Below, in pieces: positions 8,772 to 17,983 of a stretch of DNA of 64,000 nucleotides. The DNA is taken from NCBI RefSeq assembly GCF_013362815.1, contig NZ_JABFVK010000048.1, positions 1 through 64,000 of the forward strand, given 5' to 3'. This DNA comes from Hamadaea sp. GTDB lineage: Bacteria > Actinomycetota > Actinomycetes > Mycobacteriales > Micromonosporaceae. Every line of letters starts with the position of its first letter. Positions within the stretch are counted from its first letter, which is position 1. Under the pieces are notes generated by a model. The model had not been told where the DNA came from. It made no database searches and worked only from the letters and a program-made list of their open reading frames with translations. The position numbers and the translations under genes are program-made.

Positions 8772-9401
8772 TCAGCGTCGAGCGGCCTTCTTCGCCGGAG
8801 CCTTCTTGGCGGGCGCCTTCTTCGCGGTCGCCTTGGCCGCCGACTTCGCCGGAGCCTTCTTGGCCGCGGTCGCCTTGGTCACGGCCTTCTTGGCCGGAGC
8901 CTTCTTCGCCGCCACCGACTTCTTGGCGGGCGCCGACTTGGTCGCCGCCTTCTTCGCCGGAGCCGTCTTCTTGGCAGCGGCCTTCGTCGCGGTCGCCTTC
9001 TTGGTCGGCGCCGCCTTCTTCGCGGCCGCGGTGGTCTTCTTGGCCGCCGCCGTCGCCGTGGTCTTCTTGGCGGCCGCGGTCTTCTTCGCCGCGGCAGTCG
9101 CCGTCTTCTTGGCCGCGGCGGGCTGCTTGCCGCTCGCCACCGCCTCCTTGAAGCCGGCACCGGCGCGGAACGCCGGAACGGCCGTCTTCGGCACCTTCAC
9201 CGCTTCGCCGGTGCGCGGGTTACGCGCGGTCCGGGCGGCGCGCTGCCGCTTCTCGAAGACGCCGAAGCCGGTCAGCGAAACCTTGTCGCCCTTGGTGACA
9301 GCGGTCTCGATTTCGGCCAGAACGGCGTCCAGCGCGGCGGTTGCGGTCTTCTTATCCCCCAACCGGGCGGCGAGCGCCTCGATGAGCTCGGCCTTGTTCA
9401 C
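8772..9401 (-). CDS. hup: HU-family nucleoid protein with long basic tail
   Basis: A histone-like DNA-binding protein of the actinobacterial HupB/Hlp type. Residues 1-91 form a normal HU domain ([15 protein letters not shown]; the [20 protein letters not shown] arm region). Residues 92-209 are a low-complexity tail of Ala, Lys, Thr and Pro built from repeats such as KKAAPAKKA, resembling eukaryotic histone H1 tails. It compacts and protects DNA. The GTG at 9401 is preceded by a good GGAGGGAA. The tail is repetitive at DNA level too (GCCTTCTTSGCSG on the plus strand), so its length may vary between strains. Confidence 0.95.
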   Translation of the reverse strand: MNKAELIEALAARLGDKKTATAALDAVLAEIETAVTKGDKVSLTGFGVFEKRQRAARTARNPRTGEAVKVPKTAVPAFRAGAGFKEAVASGKQPAAAKKTATAAAKKTAAAKKTTATAAAKKTTAAAKKAAPTKKATATKAAAKKTAPAKKAATKSAPAKKSVAAKKAPAKKAVTKATAAKKAPAKSAAKATAKKAPAKKAPAKKAARR

Positions 9402-9549
9402 GGTTCCCTCCCGAGTGTTTCCTTACTGGACTTTCAACCAGTCATTCTTCGCGCACGGTAAGCCCTGCCATACACATTTCCAAACACGTGACGGGTAAAC
9501 GGCATTTGTGTCGCGCGTATGTCTCTAACTGGCAGTGTGCAACAAAAGT

Positions 9550-9578
9550 GAGGCCCGCGCTCGTTGAGCGCGGGCCTC
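9550..9578 (-). terminator. Intrinsic terminator of leuCD
   Basis: A 13-bp stem, GAGGCCCGCGCTC and GAGCGCGGGCCTC with a 3-nt loop, lies just after leuD. On the minus strand it is followed by CACTTTTGTTG, a T-rich tail. Confidence 0.85.
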
Positions 9579-9592
9579 GGGGTTCGCTGAAA

Positions 9593-10180
9593 TCAAGCGA
9601 CAACCGGTTGGTACACCGGGCGTGCGGCTTCGAAAGCGGTGATGGCGTCGGCGTGCAGCAAGGTCAGGCCGATGTCGTCCAGCCCTTCCAGCAAGCGCCA
9701 GCGGCTGAAGTCGTCCAGCTCGAAAGCCCAGGTAGAAGCCCCGGCGCGGACTTCCCGCGCGGCCAGGTCCACAGTAACCTCAGCCGTCGGGTCGGATTCC
9801 GAACGGGCCCAAAGACTTTCGACTGCATCGATGGGTAGCTCGACCGTCAACAGCCCTTGCTTCAACGAATTCCCCCGGAAGATGTCACCGAATCGGGGAG
9901 CGATGACCACCCGGAAGCCCCAGTCCCGCAGGGCCCAGACGGCGTGTTCCCGCGACGAGCCGGTGCCGAATTCGGGGCCGGCCACCAGAATCGAGGCCTC
10001 GGCGTACGCCGGATCGTTGAGCACGAAGGCCGGATCCTCGCGCCAGGCGCTGAACAACCCGTCCTCGAACCCCGTGCGGGTCACCCGCTTCAGGTACACC
10101 GCTGGGATGATCTGGTCCGTGTCCACGTTAGAGCGGCGCAGCGGGACGGCCGCCCCGGTGTGGCTGGTGAACTTGTCCAT
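9593..10180 (-). CDS. leuD: 3-isopropylmalate dehydratase small subunit
   Basis: The swivelling subunit of isopropylmalate isomerase in leucine synthesis; it pairs with LeuC. The 195 residues start [14 protein letters not shown]. They contain the [13 protein letters not shown] motif and the substrate-specificity loop [12 protein letters not shown] used the ATG at 10180, which has GAGGA about 8 nt upstream; the longer open frame is a shadow of leuC. It lies 26 bp downstream of leuC in the same operon. Confidence 0.96.
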   Translation of the reverse strand: MDKFTSHTGAAVPLRRSNVDTDQIIPAVYLKRVTRTGFEDGLFSAWREDPAFVLNDPAYAEASILVAGPEFGTGSSREHAVWALRDWGFRVVIAPRFGDIFRGNSLKQGLLTVELPIDAVESLWARSESDPTAEVTVDLAAREVRAGASTWAFELDDFSRWRLLEGLDDIGLTLLHADAITAFEAARPVYQPVVA

Positions 10181-10206
10181 GTCTCGCGTTCCTCGGTTTT
10201 CTTCGA

Positions 10207-11601
10207 TCAGACCAGGTCGGCGGGCGCGGCCAGGCGGCCCACCACGGCGGTGGCGGCGGCGACGGGCGGGGAGACGAGGTGTGTACGCCCGCCCTTGCCC
10301 TGCCGGCCCTCGAAGTTGCGGTTCGAGGTGGAGGCGGAGCGCTGGCCCGGCTTCAGCGTGTCGGGGTTCATGCCCAGACACATGGAGCAGCCCGCGAACC
10401 GCCATTCCGCGCCCGCTTCGGTGAACACCTGGTCCAGTCCCTCGGCCTCGGCGGCCGCCCGGACCGCAGCCGAGCCCGGAACCACCAGCATGCGTACGCC
10501 GTCGGCCACCTTGCGGCCCTTGAGCACTCCGGCGGCGGCCCGCAGATCCTCGAGCCGGCCGTTGGTGCAGGAGCCCACGAAGACCACGTCGACCTCGACC
10601 TCACGGAGCTTCTGGCCCGGCGTGAGACCCATGTACGCCAGCGCCCGCTCGGCGGCGGCCTTCTCGGCTTCGTCCACGAACGACTCGGGGTCCGGGATCG
10701 CGGCGTCCAGCGGAGCACCCTGACCCGGGTTGGTGCCCCAGGTGACGAACGGGGTGACCTGGCTGACGTCCAGCGTGACCTCACGGTCGAAGACGGCGTC
10801 CTCGTCGGTACGCAACGTGCGCCAGTACTCGACTGCCGCGTCCCAGGCGTCGCCCTGCGGCGCGAACCGGCGGCCCTTGAGCCAGGCGAAGGTCGTCTCG
10901 TCCGGGGCGATGAGGCCGGCCTTGGCGCCCCATTCGATGGACATGTTCGAGATGGTCATGCGGCCCTCCATGGAGAGCTGCTCGATGACCGGGCCGCGAT
11001 ACTCCACGACATAGCCGCGCCCGCCGCCGGTGCCGACCTGCGCGATGAGCGCCAGAATCAGGTCCTTGGCGGTTACGCCGGGCTGCAGTTCACCGACGAA
11101 GTTCACCGCCATCTGCTTGGGCCGCGCCTGCGGCAGCGTCTGCGTCGCGAGGACGTGCTCGACCTCGCTGGTGCCGATGCCGAAGGCCAGCGCGCCGAAA
11201 GCGCCGTGCGTCGACGTATGCGAGTCGCCGCACACGATCGTCGTGCCGGGCTGGGTCAGGCCCTGCTGCGGGCCCATCACGTGTACGACGCCCTGCTCGG
11301 GGTCGCCCAGCGGGTGCAGCTTGACACCGAACTCAGCGCAGTTGCGGCGCAGCGTCTCGATCTGGGTCCGGCTGACCGGATCGGCGATCGTGAGGAGATT
11401 GTCCGTGGGGGTGTTGTGATCCTCGGTCGCGATCGTGAGATCCGGCCGACGCACCGGGCGGCCCGCCATCCGGAGGCCGTCGAAGGCCTGCGGGCTGGTC
11501 ACCTCATGAAGCAGATGCAGGTCGATGTAGAGCAGGTCGGGTTCGCCGGCTGCGGATCGGACTACGTGCGCGTCCCAGACCTTCTGGGCGAGCGTCTTCA
11601 T
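10207..11601 (-). CDS. leuC: 3-isopropylmalate dehydratase large subunit
   Basis: An aconitase-family [4Fe-4S] subunit that, with LeuD, converts 2- to 3-isopropylmalate. The 464 residues include the cluster cysteines in VGSCTNGR and [10 protein letters not shown] and the substrate motif [17 protein letters not shown]. The start ATG at 11601 has GGGAGA upstream. It is divergent from the IclR-type gene, and the 67-bp gap is filled by nested inverted repeats. This is the usual arrangement for leuCD and its NdgR/LtbR-type regulator in actinobacteria. Confidence 0.97.
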   Translation of the reverse strand: MKTLAQKVWDAHVVRSAAGEPDLLYIDLHLLHEVTSPQAFDGLRMAGRPVRRPDLTIATEDHNTPTDNLLTIADPVSRTQIETLRRNCAEFGVKLHPLGDPEQGVVHVMGPQQGLTQPGTTIVCGDSHTSTHGAFGALAFGIGTSEVEHVLATQTLPQARPKQMAVNFVGELQPGVTAKDLILALIAQVGTGGGRGYVVEYRGPVIEQLSMEGRMTISNMSIEWGAKAGLIAPDETTFAWLKGRRFAPQGDAWDAAVEYWRTLRTDEDAVFDREVTLDVSQVTPFVTWGTNPGQGAPLDAAIPDPESFVDEAEKAAAERALAYMGLTPGQKLREVEVDVVFVGSCTNGRLEDLRAAAGVLKGRKVADGVRMLVVPGSAAVRAAAEAEGLDQVFTEAGAEWRFAGCSMCLGMNPDTLKPGQRSASTSNRNFEGRQGKGGRTHLVSPPVAAATAVVGRLAAPADLV

Positions 11602-11668
11602 CACTGTGTCTCCCACCATATGGACATCCCAGCTTTTGGGAGGTATGTTTCGGTGTGTGGGACACAGT
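11602..11668. promoter_or_regulatory. leuC-iclR divergent regulatory region
   Basis: Two nearly co-centred inverted repeats fill the gap. The outer arms are ACTGTGTC (11603-11610) and GACACAGT (11661-11668). The inner palindrome is ACATCCCA-N5-TGGGAGGT (11624-11644) with one mismatch. The outer arms also hold the ribosome-binding sites of both genes, so only the inner one is a good operator candidate for the IclR-type regulator. Confidence 0.5.
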
Positions 11669-12355
11669 ATGTCTGGCGTGGGCGTCCTTGACAAGGCGGT
11701 AGTGATTCTGGCCGCCTGTGTGGATGGCGCGAGCCTCGCCGAACTCGTCGAACGCACCAAGCTGCCGCGGGCAACGGCGCACCGGCTGGCGCAGGCCCTG
11801 GAGATCCATCGCATGCTGGTACGCGACACGCAGGGCCGCTGGCGCCCGGGCCCCCGCCTCGGGGAGCTCGCCAACGCCGCGCCCGACGTCCTGCTGACCG
11901 CAGCCGAGCCGCTCCTAGCCGCCCTACGCGACAACACGGGCGAAAGCGCCCAGCTGTACCTGCGCCGAGCGGACGAGCGCATCTGTGTGGCCGCCGCCGA
12001 ACGCGCCTCCGGCCTGCGCGACACCGTGCCGGTCGGCGCGATACTGCCGATGACGGCCGGGTCGGCAGCGCAGGTGCTGCTGGCCTGGGAACCGCCGGAG
12101 GCGGTCATGCCGCTGCTCCCGCGCTCCAAGTTCACGGGCAAAACCCTCGCCGAGGTACGCCGCCGCGGGTGGGCGCAGTCGGTCGCCGAACGGGAAGCCG
12201 GTGTGGCGAGCGTCTCCGCTCCCATCCGCGACCGCACCGGACGGGTGATCGCCGCGATCAGCGTCTCCGGCCCGATCGAACGCCTCGGCCGCCGGCCCGG
12301 CGACCGCCACGCCATGGCGGTGGTGCGCGCCGGCCAGCGCCTCTCCGGCCTGTAG
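11669..12355 (+). CDS. IclR-family regulator (NdgR/LtbR type)
   Basis: A 228-residue regulator with an N-terminal winged HTH ([23 protein letters not shown]) and a C-terminal IclR effector domain. In actinobacteria the family member divergent from leuCD (NdgR in Streptomyces, LtbR in corynebacteria) controls branched-chain amino-acid genes; position and sequence fit that role. I chose ATG 11669, giving [10 protein letters not shown], because GGGA lies 6-7 nt upstream in a context that mirrors the leuC start. Upstream in-frame GTG 11657 and ATGs would overlap the operator. Confidence 0.88.
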   Translation: MSGVGVLDKAVVILAACVDGASLAELVERTKLPRATAHRLAQALEIHRMLVRDTQGRWRPGPRLGELANAAPDVLLTAAEPLLAALRDNTGESAQLYLRRADERICVAAAERASGLRDTVPVGAILPMTAGSAAQVLLAWEPPEAVMPLLPRSKFTGKTLAEVRRRGWAQSVAEREAGVASVSAPIRDRTGRVIAAISVSGPIERLGRRPGDRHAMAVVRAGQRLSGL

Positions 12356-12364
12356 CCCCTTCCT

Positions 12365-12425
12365 TGCAGATCACGGTTACGCATGCCAAACGCGCCCGCG
12401 GAAGCCTGCGTAACCGTGATCTGCA
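12365..12425. repeat. Dispersed inverted repeat, copy 1
   Basis: Perfect 19-bp arms TGCAGATCACGGTTACGCA (12365-12383) and its complement (12407-12425) flank a 23-nt loop, starting 10 bp after the IclR-type stop codon. A second copy lies at 35501-35563 with nearly identical arms, the same 23-nt loop length and a different loop sequence. It may act as a terminator or be a REP/MITE-like repeat. Confidence 0.85.
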
Positions 12426-12446
12426 GGGAGAACGAGCGCAAAGCAA

Positions 12447-12474
12447 AGCGCCGCACTCGAAGGAGTGCGGCGCT
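12447..12474 (-). terminator. Terminator of the tRNA-Gln/tRNA-Glu unit
   Basis: A 12-bp stem, AGCGCCGCACTC and GAGTGCGGCGCT with a GAAG loop, lies just beyond tRNA-Glu on the minus strand. It is followed by TTGCTTTGCGC, a weakly T-rich tail. Confidence 0.75.
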
Positions 12475-12479
12475 GTCTG

Positions 12480-12552
12480 TAGCCCCGACCGGATTCGAAC
12501 CGGCGCTACCGCCTTGAGAGGGCGGCGTCCTAGGCCGCTAGACGACGGGGCC
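12480..12552 (-). tRNA. tRNA-Glu (CTC anticodon)
   Basis: A 73-nt cloverleaf on the minus strand with acceptor GGCCCCG/CGGGGCT, D arm GTCTAGCGGCCTAGGAC, anticodon loop CCCTCTCAA (anticodon CTC) and T arm GCCGGTTCGAATCCGGT. CCA is not encoded. It reads GAG codons. Confidence 0.95.
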
Positions 12553-12645
12553 GTAGAACTTTCCGGATTCACACTTTTGCCGCCTTCCGGCGGCGAACTG
12601 AACCTTACCAGATCCAGCTCCCGGGCGCTAAATCGCGCTCGGTTG

Positions 12646-12717
12646 CTGGGGTACCAGGACTCGAACCTAGACTAACTGAACCAGAATCAGTTGGGCTGCC
12701 AATTACCCCATACCCCA
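12646..12717 (-). tRNA. tRNA-Gln (CTG anticodon)
   Basis: A 72-nt cloverleaf on the minus strand with acceptor TGGGGTA/TACCCCA, anticodon CTG in GATTCTGGTTC and T arm with GGTTCGAGTCC. It reads CAG. It lies 93 bp upstream of tRNA-Glu and is probably co-transcribed with it. Confidence 0.95.
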
Positions 12718-12832
12718 TCGACACCGGTAACCCGAAGGCTTCCCACTGCCGAGGAGGAACTTTACCCGACCGGTTCGGGACGCGCCAAACCGGTATCCCC
12801 CCGTGTTTCGTGAGGCGCACTACGCTGCGGGT

Positions 12833-13507
12833 GTGGTCGATGTCCTTCCCGCCTGGCTGCGCCCCACCCGGGGCGAACACCGTACGCCGGCCGCGCTCGC
12901 CGTCCTGGTGATGATCGGCTTGCAACTCAAGGTTTCGCACGCGCTCGACGTCCGCCCCGGCTGGCTGATTCCGGTGATCGAGGGCGTACTGCTGCTGGTG
13001 CTGCTCCTGTCGAATCCGGGCCGGGTGAACCGGGAGACCCGTTGGCTTCGGTGGCTCGGGCTGAGCCTGGTCGCGGCGGCCAGCCTCGCCAACGCGTACG
13101 CCGCCGGCCGGCTCGTCTATGACATCGCCACCAAGCACGACGAGGTACGCGGGCTGTCCCCGGGCGTACTGCTGCTGACGGGCGGGGCGGTCTGGCTGAC
13201 GAACGTCATCGTTTTCGGGCTCTGGTACTGGGAACTCGATTCGGGCGGTCCGGCGGCCCGCGCGAACGCCCGCAAGGACCGGCCCGACTTCCTCTTCCCG
13301 CAGATGACAGCGCGGGATCTGGCGAAGCCGGACTGGGAGCCCGGCTTCGTCGACTACTTCTACGTCTCGTTCACCAACGCGACGGCGTTCAGCCCCACCG
13401 ACACGATGCCGATGAGCCGGTGGGCCAAGCTGACCATGATGTTCGAGTCGGCGGTCTCCGTCACCGTGGTCGCCCTGGTCGTCGCCCGCGCGATCAACAT
13501 CCTCTAG
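12833..13507 (+). CDS. Conserved membrane protein, DUF1345-like
   Basis: A 224-residue protein with about five hydrophobic segments. The conserved-looking C-terminal block [20 protein letters not shown], followed by a final helix, resembles DUF1345-type membrane proteins; no function is known. The start is chosen as GTG 12833 because TACGCT is 6 nt upstream. An in-frame GTG at 12803 would add ten residues. Its TAG stop shares bases with the TAG of the convergent gene (CTAG at 13504-13507). Confidence 0.7.
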   Translation: MVDVLPAWLRPTRGEHRTPAALAVLVMIGLQLKVSHALDVRPGWLIPVIEGVLLLVLLLSNPGRVNRETRWLRWLGLSLVAAASLANAYAAGRLVYDIATKHDEVRGLSPGVLLLTGGAVWLTNVIVFGLWYWELDSGGPAARANARKDRPDFLFPQMTARDLAKPDWEPGFVDYFYVSFTNATAFSPTDTMPMSRWAKLTMMFESAVSVTVVALVVARAINIL

Positions 13508-14316
13508 AGGTTCAGGACGGGGTTCGCGAGCGTCCCCACACCCTCGACGCTCACCGTGACGACGTCGCCTTCGGTCAGCGGGCCGACCCCGGCCGGCGTA
13601 CCGGTGAGGATCACGTCGCCCGGCAGCAGCGTCATGACGTGGGACACGTACGAGATCAGGGTGGCCACGTCGAAGACGAACTGACTGGTGCGGCCGAGTT
13701 GGCGTACCTCCGGCTCGTCACCGGCGTGCCCCACCTCGCAGCGCACCTCCAGGTCGGAGGCGTCGAGCTCGGTCGTGATCCACGGACCCAGCGGGCAGAA
13801 CGAGTCGAAGCCCTTGGCCCGGGTGAATTGGACGTCGGCCTTCTGCAGGTCACGGGCGGTGACGTCGTTCGCACAGGTGTAACCGAACACCGTCTTGAGC
13901 GCGTCGGCCCGATCCACCCGGCGGGCGCCGGTGGCGCCGATCACGATGGCCAGCTCGGCCTCGTGCTCGACCTGGTGCGACTGCGGCGGGAGCCGGATCG
14001 GGTCGTTCGGGCCGATGACCGAGGTCGTCGGCTTGAGGAACAGCAACGGCTCCTTCGGGACCGCGTTGCCCAACTCGGCCGCGTGCTCGGCGTAGTTGCG
14101 GCCGACGCAGACGACCTTGCTGGGCAGGATCGGCGACAGCAGCCGGACGTCGGCCAGCGCCCAGCGCTCGCCCGTGAACTCCAGCTCGCCGAACGGATGG
14201 CCCTTGATCGCCGCAACGGTCAGGCCCTCGGTCCCGGCCGAGTCGCCGGCCGGGGACGAGCCTTCGACGACGCCGAAGGACATGCCACCGGAATGAACAA
14301 AGCGTGCGATCCGCAC
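13504..14316 (-). CDS. Fumarylacetoacetate hydrolase family protein
   Basis: A FAH-superfamily enzyme of 270 residues, the group that includes 2-hydroxyhepta-2,4-diene-1,7-dioate isomerases, oxaloacetate decarboxylases and acylpyruvases. The metal-binding core is visible: [17 protein letters not shown], the E-x-E pair in [13 protein letters not shown] and the D in [14 protein letters not shown]. The substrate cannot be assigned. The GTG at 14316 follows a GGGGG run and gives the usual RIARFVH N-terminus. Confidence 0.88.
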   Translation of the reverse strand: MRIARFVHSGGMSFGVVEGSSPAGDSAGTEGLTVAAIKGHPFGELEFTGERWALADVRLLSPILPSKVVCVGRNYAEHAAELGNAVPKEPLLFLKPTTSVIGPNDPIRLPPQSHQVEHEAELAIVIGATGARRVDRADALKTVFGYTCANDVTARDLQKADVQFTRAKGFDSFCPLGPWITTELDASDLEVRCEVGHAGDEPEVRQLGRTSQFVFDVATLISYVSHVMTLLPGDVILTGTPAGVGPLTEGDVVTVSVEGVGTLANPVLNL

Positions 14317-14374
14317 CACAACCCCCACCAAGTAGCGAGCTCAACACCCCAATCTATCGCCGTACCCTGGGACG

Positions 14375-15247
14375 GTGAGCGAGAAGGTCCTGCCAACCGA
14401 GCGATGGCGCGAGCGTGCGGCCGCGCACGAGGCCCGGGTGGACCGCTGGCTCGGCAGCCACCTGGCTCGTCGCAAGGACGGCGTCAAGCATCCCGTCGAG
14501 GACTTCCTGTTCACGTACTACTCGCATCGCCCGGCTCAGCTTCGCCGCTGGCATCCCGGTTTCGGGGTGGTCCTGGCCGACGGGCCCACCCAAGCGCCGT
14601 ACGTCGCGGTCCAGGGCGGCACGACCGTCGATCCAGACCTGCTCGCGCGCCGCCTCGACTCGGTGCGCTGGATCCGCGATCTGCTCGCGGCCACCGCCTC
14701 GCGGCCGCCCCAGCTCGGCTGCTTCGGCCTGCACGAGTGGGCCATGGTCTACCGGCAGACCCAGGAACAGGTCCGCCACAACGCCTGGCCGCTGCGGCTG
14801 TCTCCGGCCGCGACGGCTCAGGTCGTCGAAGACCGAGGGGTACGCTGTACGCACTTCGACGCGTACCGATTCTTCACCGAGCCGGCCCGGCCGCTGAACC
14901 TCCTGACGCCCACCCGCGACCGGCAGACGGAGTTGGAGCAGCCCGGGTGCCTGCACGCCACCATGGACCTCTACAAGTGGGCGTACAAGCTGTCTCCGCT
15001 TGTGCCGAGCGAACTGGTGGCGGACTGTTTCGAGCTGTCCCGGGCGGTCCGCGAACTCGACATGCAGGCCAGTCCGTACGACTTGGCCGATCTCGGCTAC
15101 GAACCCGTGCGGATCGAGACGCCGGAGGGGCGGGCGGCGTACGCCGTGCGCCAGAAGGACTTCGCCGAGCGCGCCGCTCCGCTGCGCGCCCGGCTCATCG
15201 AAGTCTGCGACGACCTGCTCAGCGAGTCGGTGCCGTCGTCGGTGTAA
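14375..15247 (+). CDS. Conserved actinobacterial protein, often labelled 3-methyladenine DNA glycosylase
   Basis: A 290-residue protein conserved in actinobacteria, with motifs such as DFLFTYYSHRPAQLRRWHPG and GCFGLHEWAMVYR. Databases often call this family 3-methyladenine DNA glycosylase. I see no helix-hairpin-helix or AlkA/Mpg signature that supports it, so the activity should be treated as unknown. TACCCT lies 6 nt before the GTG at 14375. Its last 29 bp overlap the convergent gene. Confidence 0.65.
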   Translation: MSEKVLPTERWRERAAAHEARVDRWLGSHLARRKDGVKHPVEDFLFTYYSHRPAQLRRWHPGFGVVLADGPTQAPYVAVQGGTTVDPDLLARRLDSVRWIRDLLAATASRPPQLGCFGLHEWAMVYRQTQEQVRHNAWPLRLSPAATAQVVEDRGVRCTHFDAYRFFTEPARPLNLLTPTRDRQTELEQPGCLHATMDLYKWAYKLSPLVPSELVADCFELSRAVRELDMQASPYDLADLGYEPVRIETPEGRAAYAVRQKDFAERAAPLRARLIEVCDDLLSESVPSSV

Positions 15248-16175
15248 CCGACGGAGTCGTGGTCGGTGCGACGGTGGGTGCAGCTGTGGGACCACCGGTC
15301 GGCGAGTCGCCCGGGTAGAGACCCTGGTGGCGGCACAACCGGGCGAGCACCGGCCAGCGCTCGTACTCCCAGGTGAGGATCGCGTCGCAGTTGTGGATCT
15401 TCGCGTCCACGTAGGACTCGCTGTCCAGGTTGATGACGGAGACCTGGCTGAGCACCTGGCCCTTGGCGTCCACCACCACGAGGTTGCCGCCGCCCTGCCA
15501 GGAGGCGTCGACCCATTGCCCTGGGTACTCCCCGTAGTAGCCGCCGCCGTATTCCCGGGTCGCCTGGTCGTCGACGTTGACGAGGAGGCCGATCCCGAAC
15601 AGCACGAGTCCGGCGGAGACCACGCCGGAGCCGACCCGCTGCCAGCGCTTGACGCGGGTCGCCGCGGTGCGGCCCAGCCAGACCGACGCGACGATCATCG
15701 CCAGCGCCACGATCAGTCCACCCACGACACTGTCGCCGATCCGGGGCAGCGCGCCTTCCGGGCCACTGCCGCCGGAGACGACCTCGCACAGGATCCAGGC
15801 CGCGAGGTATCCCCGGACGACCCACCAGCCGGGCCGGAGCAACCGGCCGAACTCGCTGAGGCCCGCGTACCCGATGATTCTGCCGATCTGGCGATCGGTG
15901 GTCCGCAGCCGCCCCTTGGCCTGGACCACCAGCGTGGACAGCCGCGCCCCGCCGCCGGCCGGAACCGACGCGCCGAGCGTGGCGCGCAACTCGGCGGCAT
16001 AGGCGGCCGGGGTGCCGAGGCGAGCCTCCAGCGTGCCGCCCTCCGCCTCGACCTCGGCCGCGACCTCCGCGAGGTGAGCCGGCAGGTCTTCGAGCAGTTC
16101 GGCCCGGATGTCGTCGGGCAGGTCGGCGAGTGCCGCACCGACGGCGGCCGCGTAGTGCGCAATGTCGAGATTCAT
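15219..16175 (-). CDS. Membrane protein with cytoplasmic DUF1700-like N-terminus
   Basis: A 318-residue protein. The N-terminus (HYAAAVGAALADLPDDIRAELLEDLPAHLAEVAAE) resembles the short helical region of proteins that follow PadR regulators. About three transmembrane helices follow near residues 115-215. The extracytoplasmic C-terminus ends in a Pro/Thr-rich tail. The start overlaps the padR stop by 4 nt (ATGA), so the regulator and membrane protein form a two-gene unit, a common pairing in which the membrane protein is the regulated stress or envelope component. The function is unknown. Confidence 0.78.
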   Translation of the reverse strand: MNLDIAHYAAAVGAALADLPDDIRAELLEDLPAHLAEVAAEVEAEGGTLEARLGTPAAYAAELRATLGASVPAGGGARLSTLVVQAKGRLRTTDRQIGRIIGYAGLSEFGRLLRPGWWVVRGYLAAWILCEVVSGGSGPEGALPRIGDSVVGGLIVALAMIVASVWLGRTAATRVKRWQRVGSGVVSAGLVLFGIGLLVNVDDQATREYGGGYYGEYPGQWVDASWQGGGNLVVVDAKGQVLSQVSVINLDSESYVDAKIHNCDAILTWEYERWPVLARLCRHQGLYPGDSPTGGPTAAPTVAPTTTPSVTPTTAPTR

Positions 16176-16492
16176 CGGCTCTCCAGCAGGGCGTCCATCG
16201 TGGCGGCGAATCCGCGCCAGGTCTCGCCGCCGGTTTTGAGCTGACTGCGACCGGACGGATTCAGCGAGTAGTACTTGCGGTGCGGTCCCTCTTCGGAGGG
16301 GACGACATACGTCGTCAGGTAGCCGGCCGCGAAGAGGCGGCGCAGCGTGCCGTAGACCGAGGCGTCGCCGATCTCGTCCAGCCCGGCGCTCCGCAGGCGG
16401 CGCAGGATGTCGTACCCGTAACCGTCCTCTTCCCGGAGGACCGCGAGCACGGCGAGATCGAGGACGCCCTTGAGGAGCTGGGTCGTATCCAC
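16172..16492 (-). CDS. PadR-family transcriptional regulator
   Basis: A 106-residue winged-helix regulator of the small PadR class (MDTTQLLKGVLDLAVLAVL; SVYGTLRRLFAAGYL recognition region). Such proteins usually repress their own operon. I chose GTG 16492 rather than 16501 because a -10 TAGTGT ends 7 nt before it with a TTGACG -35, so the transcript would begin at the start codon. It is coupled to the downstream membrane-protein gene. Confidence 0.9.
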   Translation of the reverse strand: MDTTQLLKGVLDLAVLAVLREEDGYGYDILRRLRSAGLDEIGDASVYGTLRRLFAAGYLTTYVVPSEEGPHRKYYSLNPSGRSQLKTGGETWRGFAATMDALLESR

Positions 16493-16499
16493 GCACCGC

Positions 16500-16529
16500 A
16501 CACTACTGCGCTTACCGAAGTACCGTCAA
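16500..16529 (-). promoter_or_regulatory. padR promoter
   Basis: On the minus strand, TTGACG (16524-16529) and TAGTGT (16500-16505) are 18 bp apart, and the GTG start follows 7 nt later. This is one of the clearest -35/-10 leaderless promoters in the window. Confidence 0.7.
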
Positions 16530-16536
16530 CAAAAGA

Positions 16537-16565
16537 GAACCCGCCACGCCGAGCGGAGCGGGTTC
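16537..16565 (-). terminator. Intrinsic terminator of glnA2
   Basis: GAACCCGC (16537-16544) and GCGGGTTC (16558-16565) form the stem. The minus strand continues TCTCTTTTGTTG, a T-rich tail directly after the glnA2-type gene. Confidence 0.75.
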
Positions 16566-16570
16566 CTTGG

Positions 16571-17923
16571 TCAGAGCGCGCCGAGGTAGCGACGTCGCTC
16601 GTACGGGGTGACCTCGCGGCGGTATTCCTCCCACTCGGCCCGCTTGTTACGCAGGAAGAAGTCGAAGACGTGCTCGCCCAGGATCTCGGCGACCAGCTCC
16701 GAGCCGGCCATCACATCGATCGCCTCGGACAGGTTCTCCGGCAGCGACTCGTAGCCCATCGCCTTGCGCTCGGAGTTCGACAGCGACCAGACGTCGTCCT
16801 CCGCCCCCGGCGGTAGTTCGTAACCGGCCTCGATGCCCTTCATGCCCGCACCCAGGAGGACGGCGTACGCCAGATAGGGGTTGCACGCGCTGTCGAGCGA
16901 ACGCACCTCGACCCGGGCCGAGTTGGGCTTGCCGTACGCCGGAACCCGCACGAGCGCCGACCGGTTGCGGTGCCCCCAGCACACGTACGCCGGAGCCTCG
17001 GTGATGCGGTCGGGCAGCTGCTGCGGGAAGAGCCGCTTGTAGGAGTTGACCCACTGGTTGGTGACCGCCGTGAACTCCCGCGCATGGGTGAGGATGCCGG
17101 CGATGAACGCCCGGGCCACATCCGAGAGCTTGTAGGGATCGGCCGGATCGTGGAATGCGTTGCGTTCGCCCTCGAACAGCGACAGGTGGGTATGCATACC
17201 GCTGCCGGGCTGGTCGGTGAACGGCTTCGGCATGAAGGTCGCCTGCACCCCGTGCGACAACGCCACTTCCCGCATCACGTGCCGGAAGGTCATGATGTTG
17301 TCCGCCGTCGTCAGCGCGTCGGCGTAGCGGAGGTCGATCTCCTGCTGACCGGGCGCGACCTCGTGGTGGCTGAACTCGACCGAGATGCCGATCCGTTCCA
17401 GGGCCAGCACCGCCTGCCGCCGGAAGTCCCGGGCGATCGCATGCGTGGTGTGGTCGAAGTAGCCGCCGGAGTCGACCGGCGTGGGCACGCCGCCGTCGAC
17501 GGGGCTGTTCTCCAGCAGGAAGAACTCGATCTCGGGGTGGGTGTAGAAGGTGAAGCCCTTCTCCGCCGCCCTCGACAGCGACCGGCGCAGCACGTGCCGC
17601 GGGTCGGCCCAGCTGGCGTTGCCGTCCGGCAGCAGGATGTCGCAGAACATCCGGGCGCTCTCCCCGGACGAGCCGCCCTCGAACGGGAAGACCTGGAAGG
17701 TCGTCGGGTCGGGCATGGCGACCATGTCGGACTCGTAGACCCGGGCGAAGCCCTCGATCGCCGAGCCGTCGAAGCCGATGCCCTCGTCGAAGGCGGCCTC
17801 CAGCTCGGCCGGGGCCACGCTGACCGATTTCAGGGTGCCGAGCACGTCGGTGAACCACAACCGGACAAATCGGATGTCGCGCTCTTCCAACGTCCGGAGC
17901 ACGAACTCCTGCTGACGGTCCAC
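16571..17923 (-). CDS. glnA2: Glutamine synthetase-family enzyme, GlnA2 type
   Basis: A 450-residue type I glutamine synthetase fold. The N-terminal beta-grasp (MDRQQEFVLRTLEERDIRFV) and catalytic barrel are complete, with EIEFFLL, HHEVAPGQQEIDLRY, GSGMHTHLSLF and NRSALVRVPAYG motifs. The sequence looks most like actinobacterial GlnA2 rather than GlnA1; the Streptomyces coelicolor member is described as a gamma-glutamylpolyamine synthetase, so the substrate may be a polyamine rather than ammonia. The start is GTG 17923 with GGAGGAG upstream. A GTAAC-N6-GTAAC motif lies upstream. Confidence 0.9.
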   Translation of the reverse strand: MDRQQEFVLRTLEERDIRFVRLWFTDVLGTLKSVSVAPAELEAAFDEGIGFDGSAIEGFARVYESDMVAMPDPTTFQVFPFEGGSSGESARMFCDILLPDGNASWADPRHVLRRSLSRAAEKGFTFYTHPEIEFFLLENSPVDGGVPTPVDSGGYFDHTTHAIARDFRRQAVLALERIGISVEFSHHEVAPGQQEIDLRYADALTTADNIMTFRHVMREVALSHGVQATFMPKPFTDQPGSGMHTHLSLFEGERNAFHDPADPYKLSDVARAFIAGILTHAREFTAVTNQWVNSYKRLFPQQLPDRITEAPAYVCWGHRNRSALVRVPAYGKPNSARVEVRSLDSACNPYLAYAVLLGAGMKGIEAGYELPPGAEDDVWSLSNSERKAMGYESLPENLSEAIDVMAGSELVAEILGEHVFDFFLRNKRAEWEEYRREVTPYERRRYLGAL

Positions 17924-17983
17924 GGCTTCCGACTCCTCCATGCGCGCGATGATCTGCTGCGGTTGGCAGTCAACACCGATCAC

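Noticed and set aside
8772-9160. Tandem DNA repeat as a mobile or CRISPR-like array
   Set aside because: The repeats are codons of the Lys/Ala/Pro-rich tail of the HU protein, in frame throughout.
14375-15247. Confident assignment as 3-methyladenine DNA glycosylase
   Set aside because: The name is used for homologues, but no glycosylase motif can be seen, so the function is left open.
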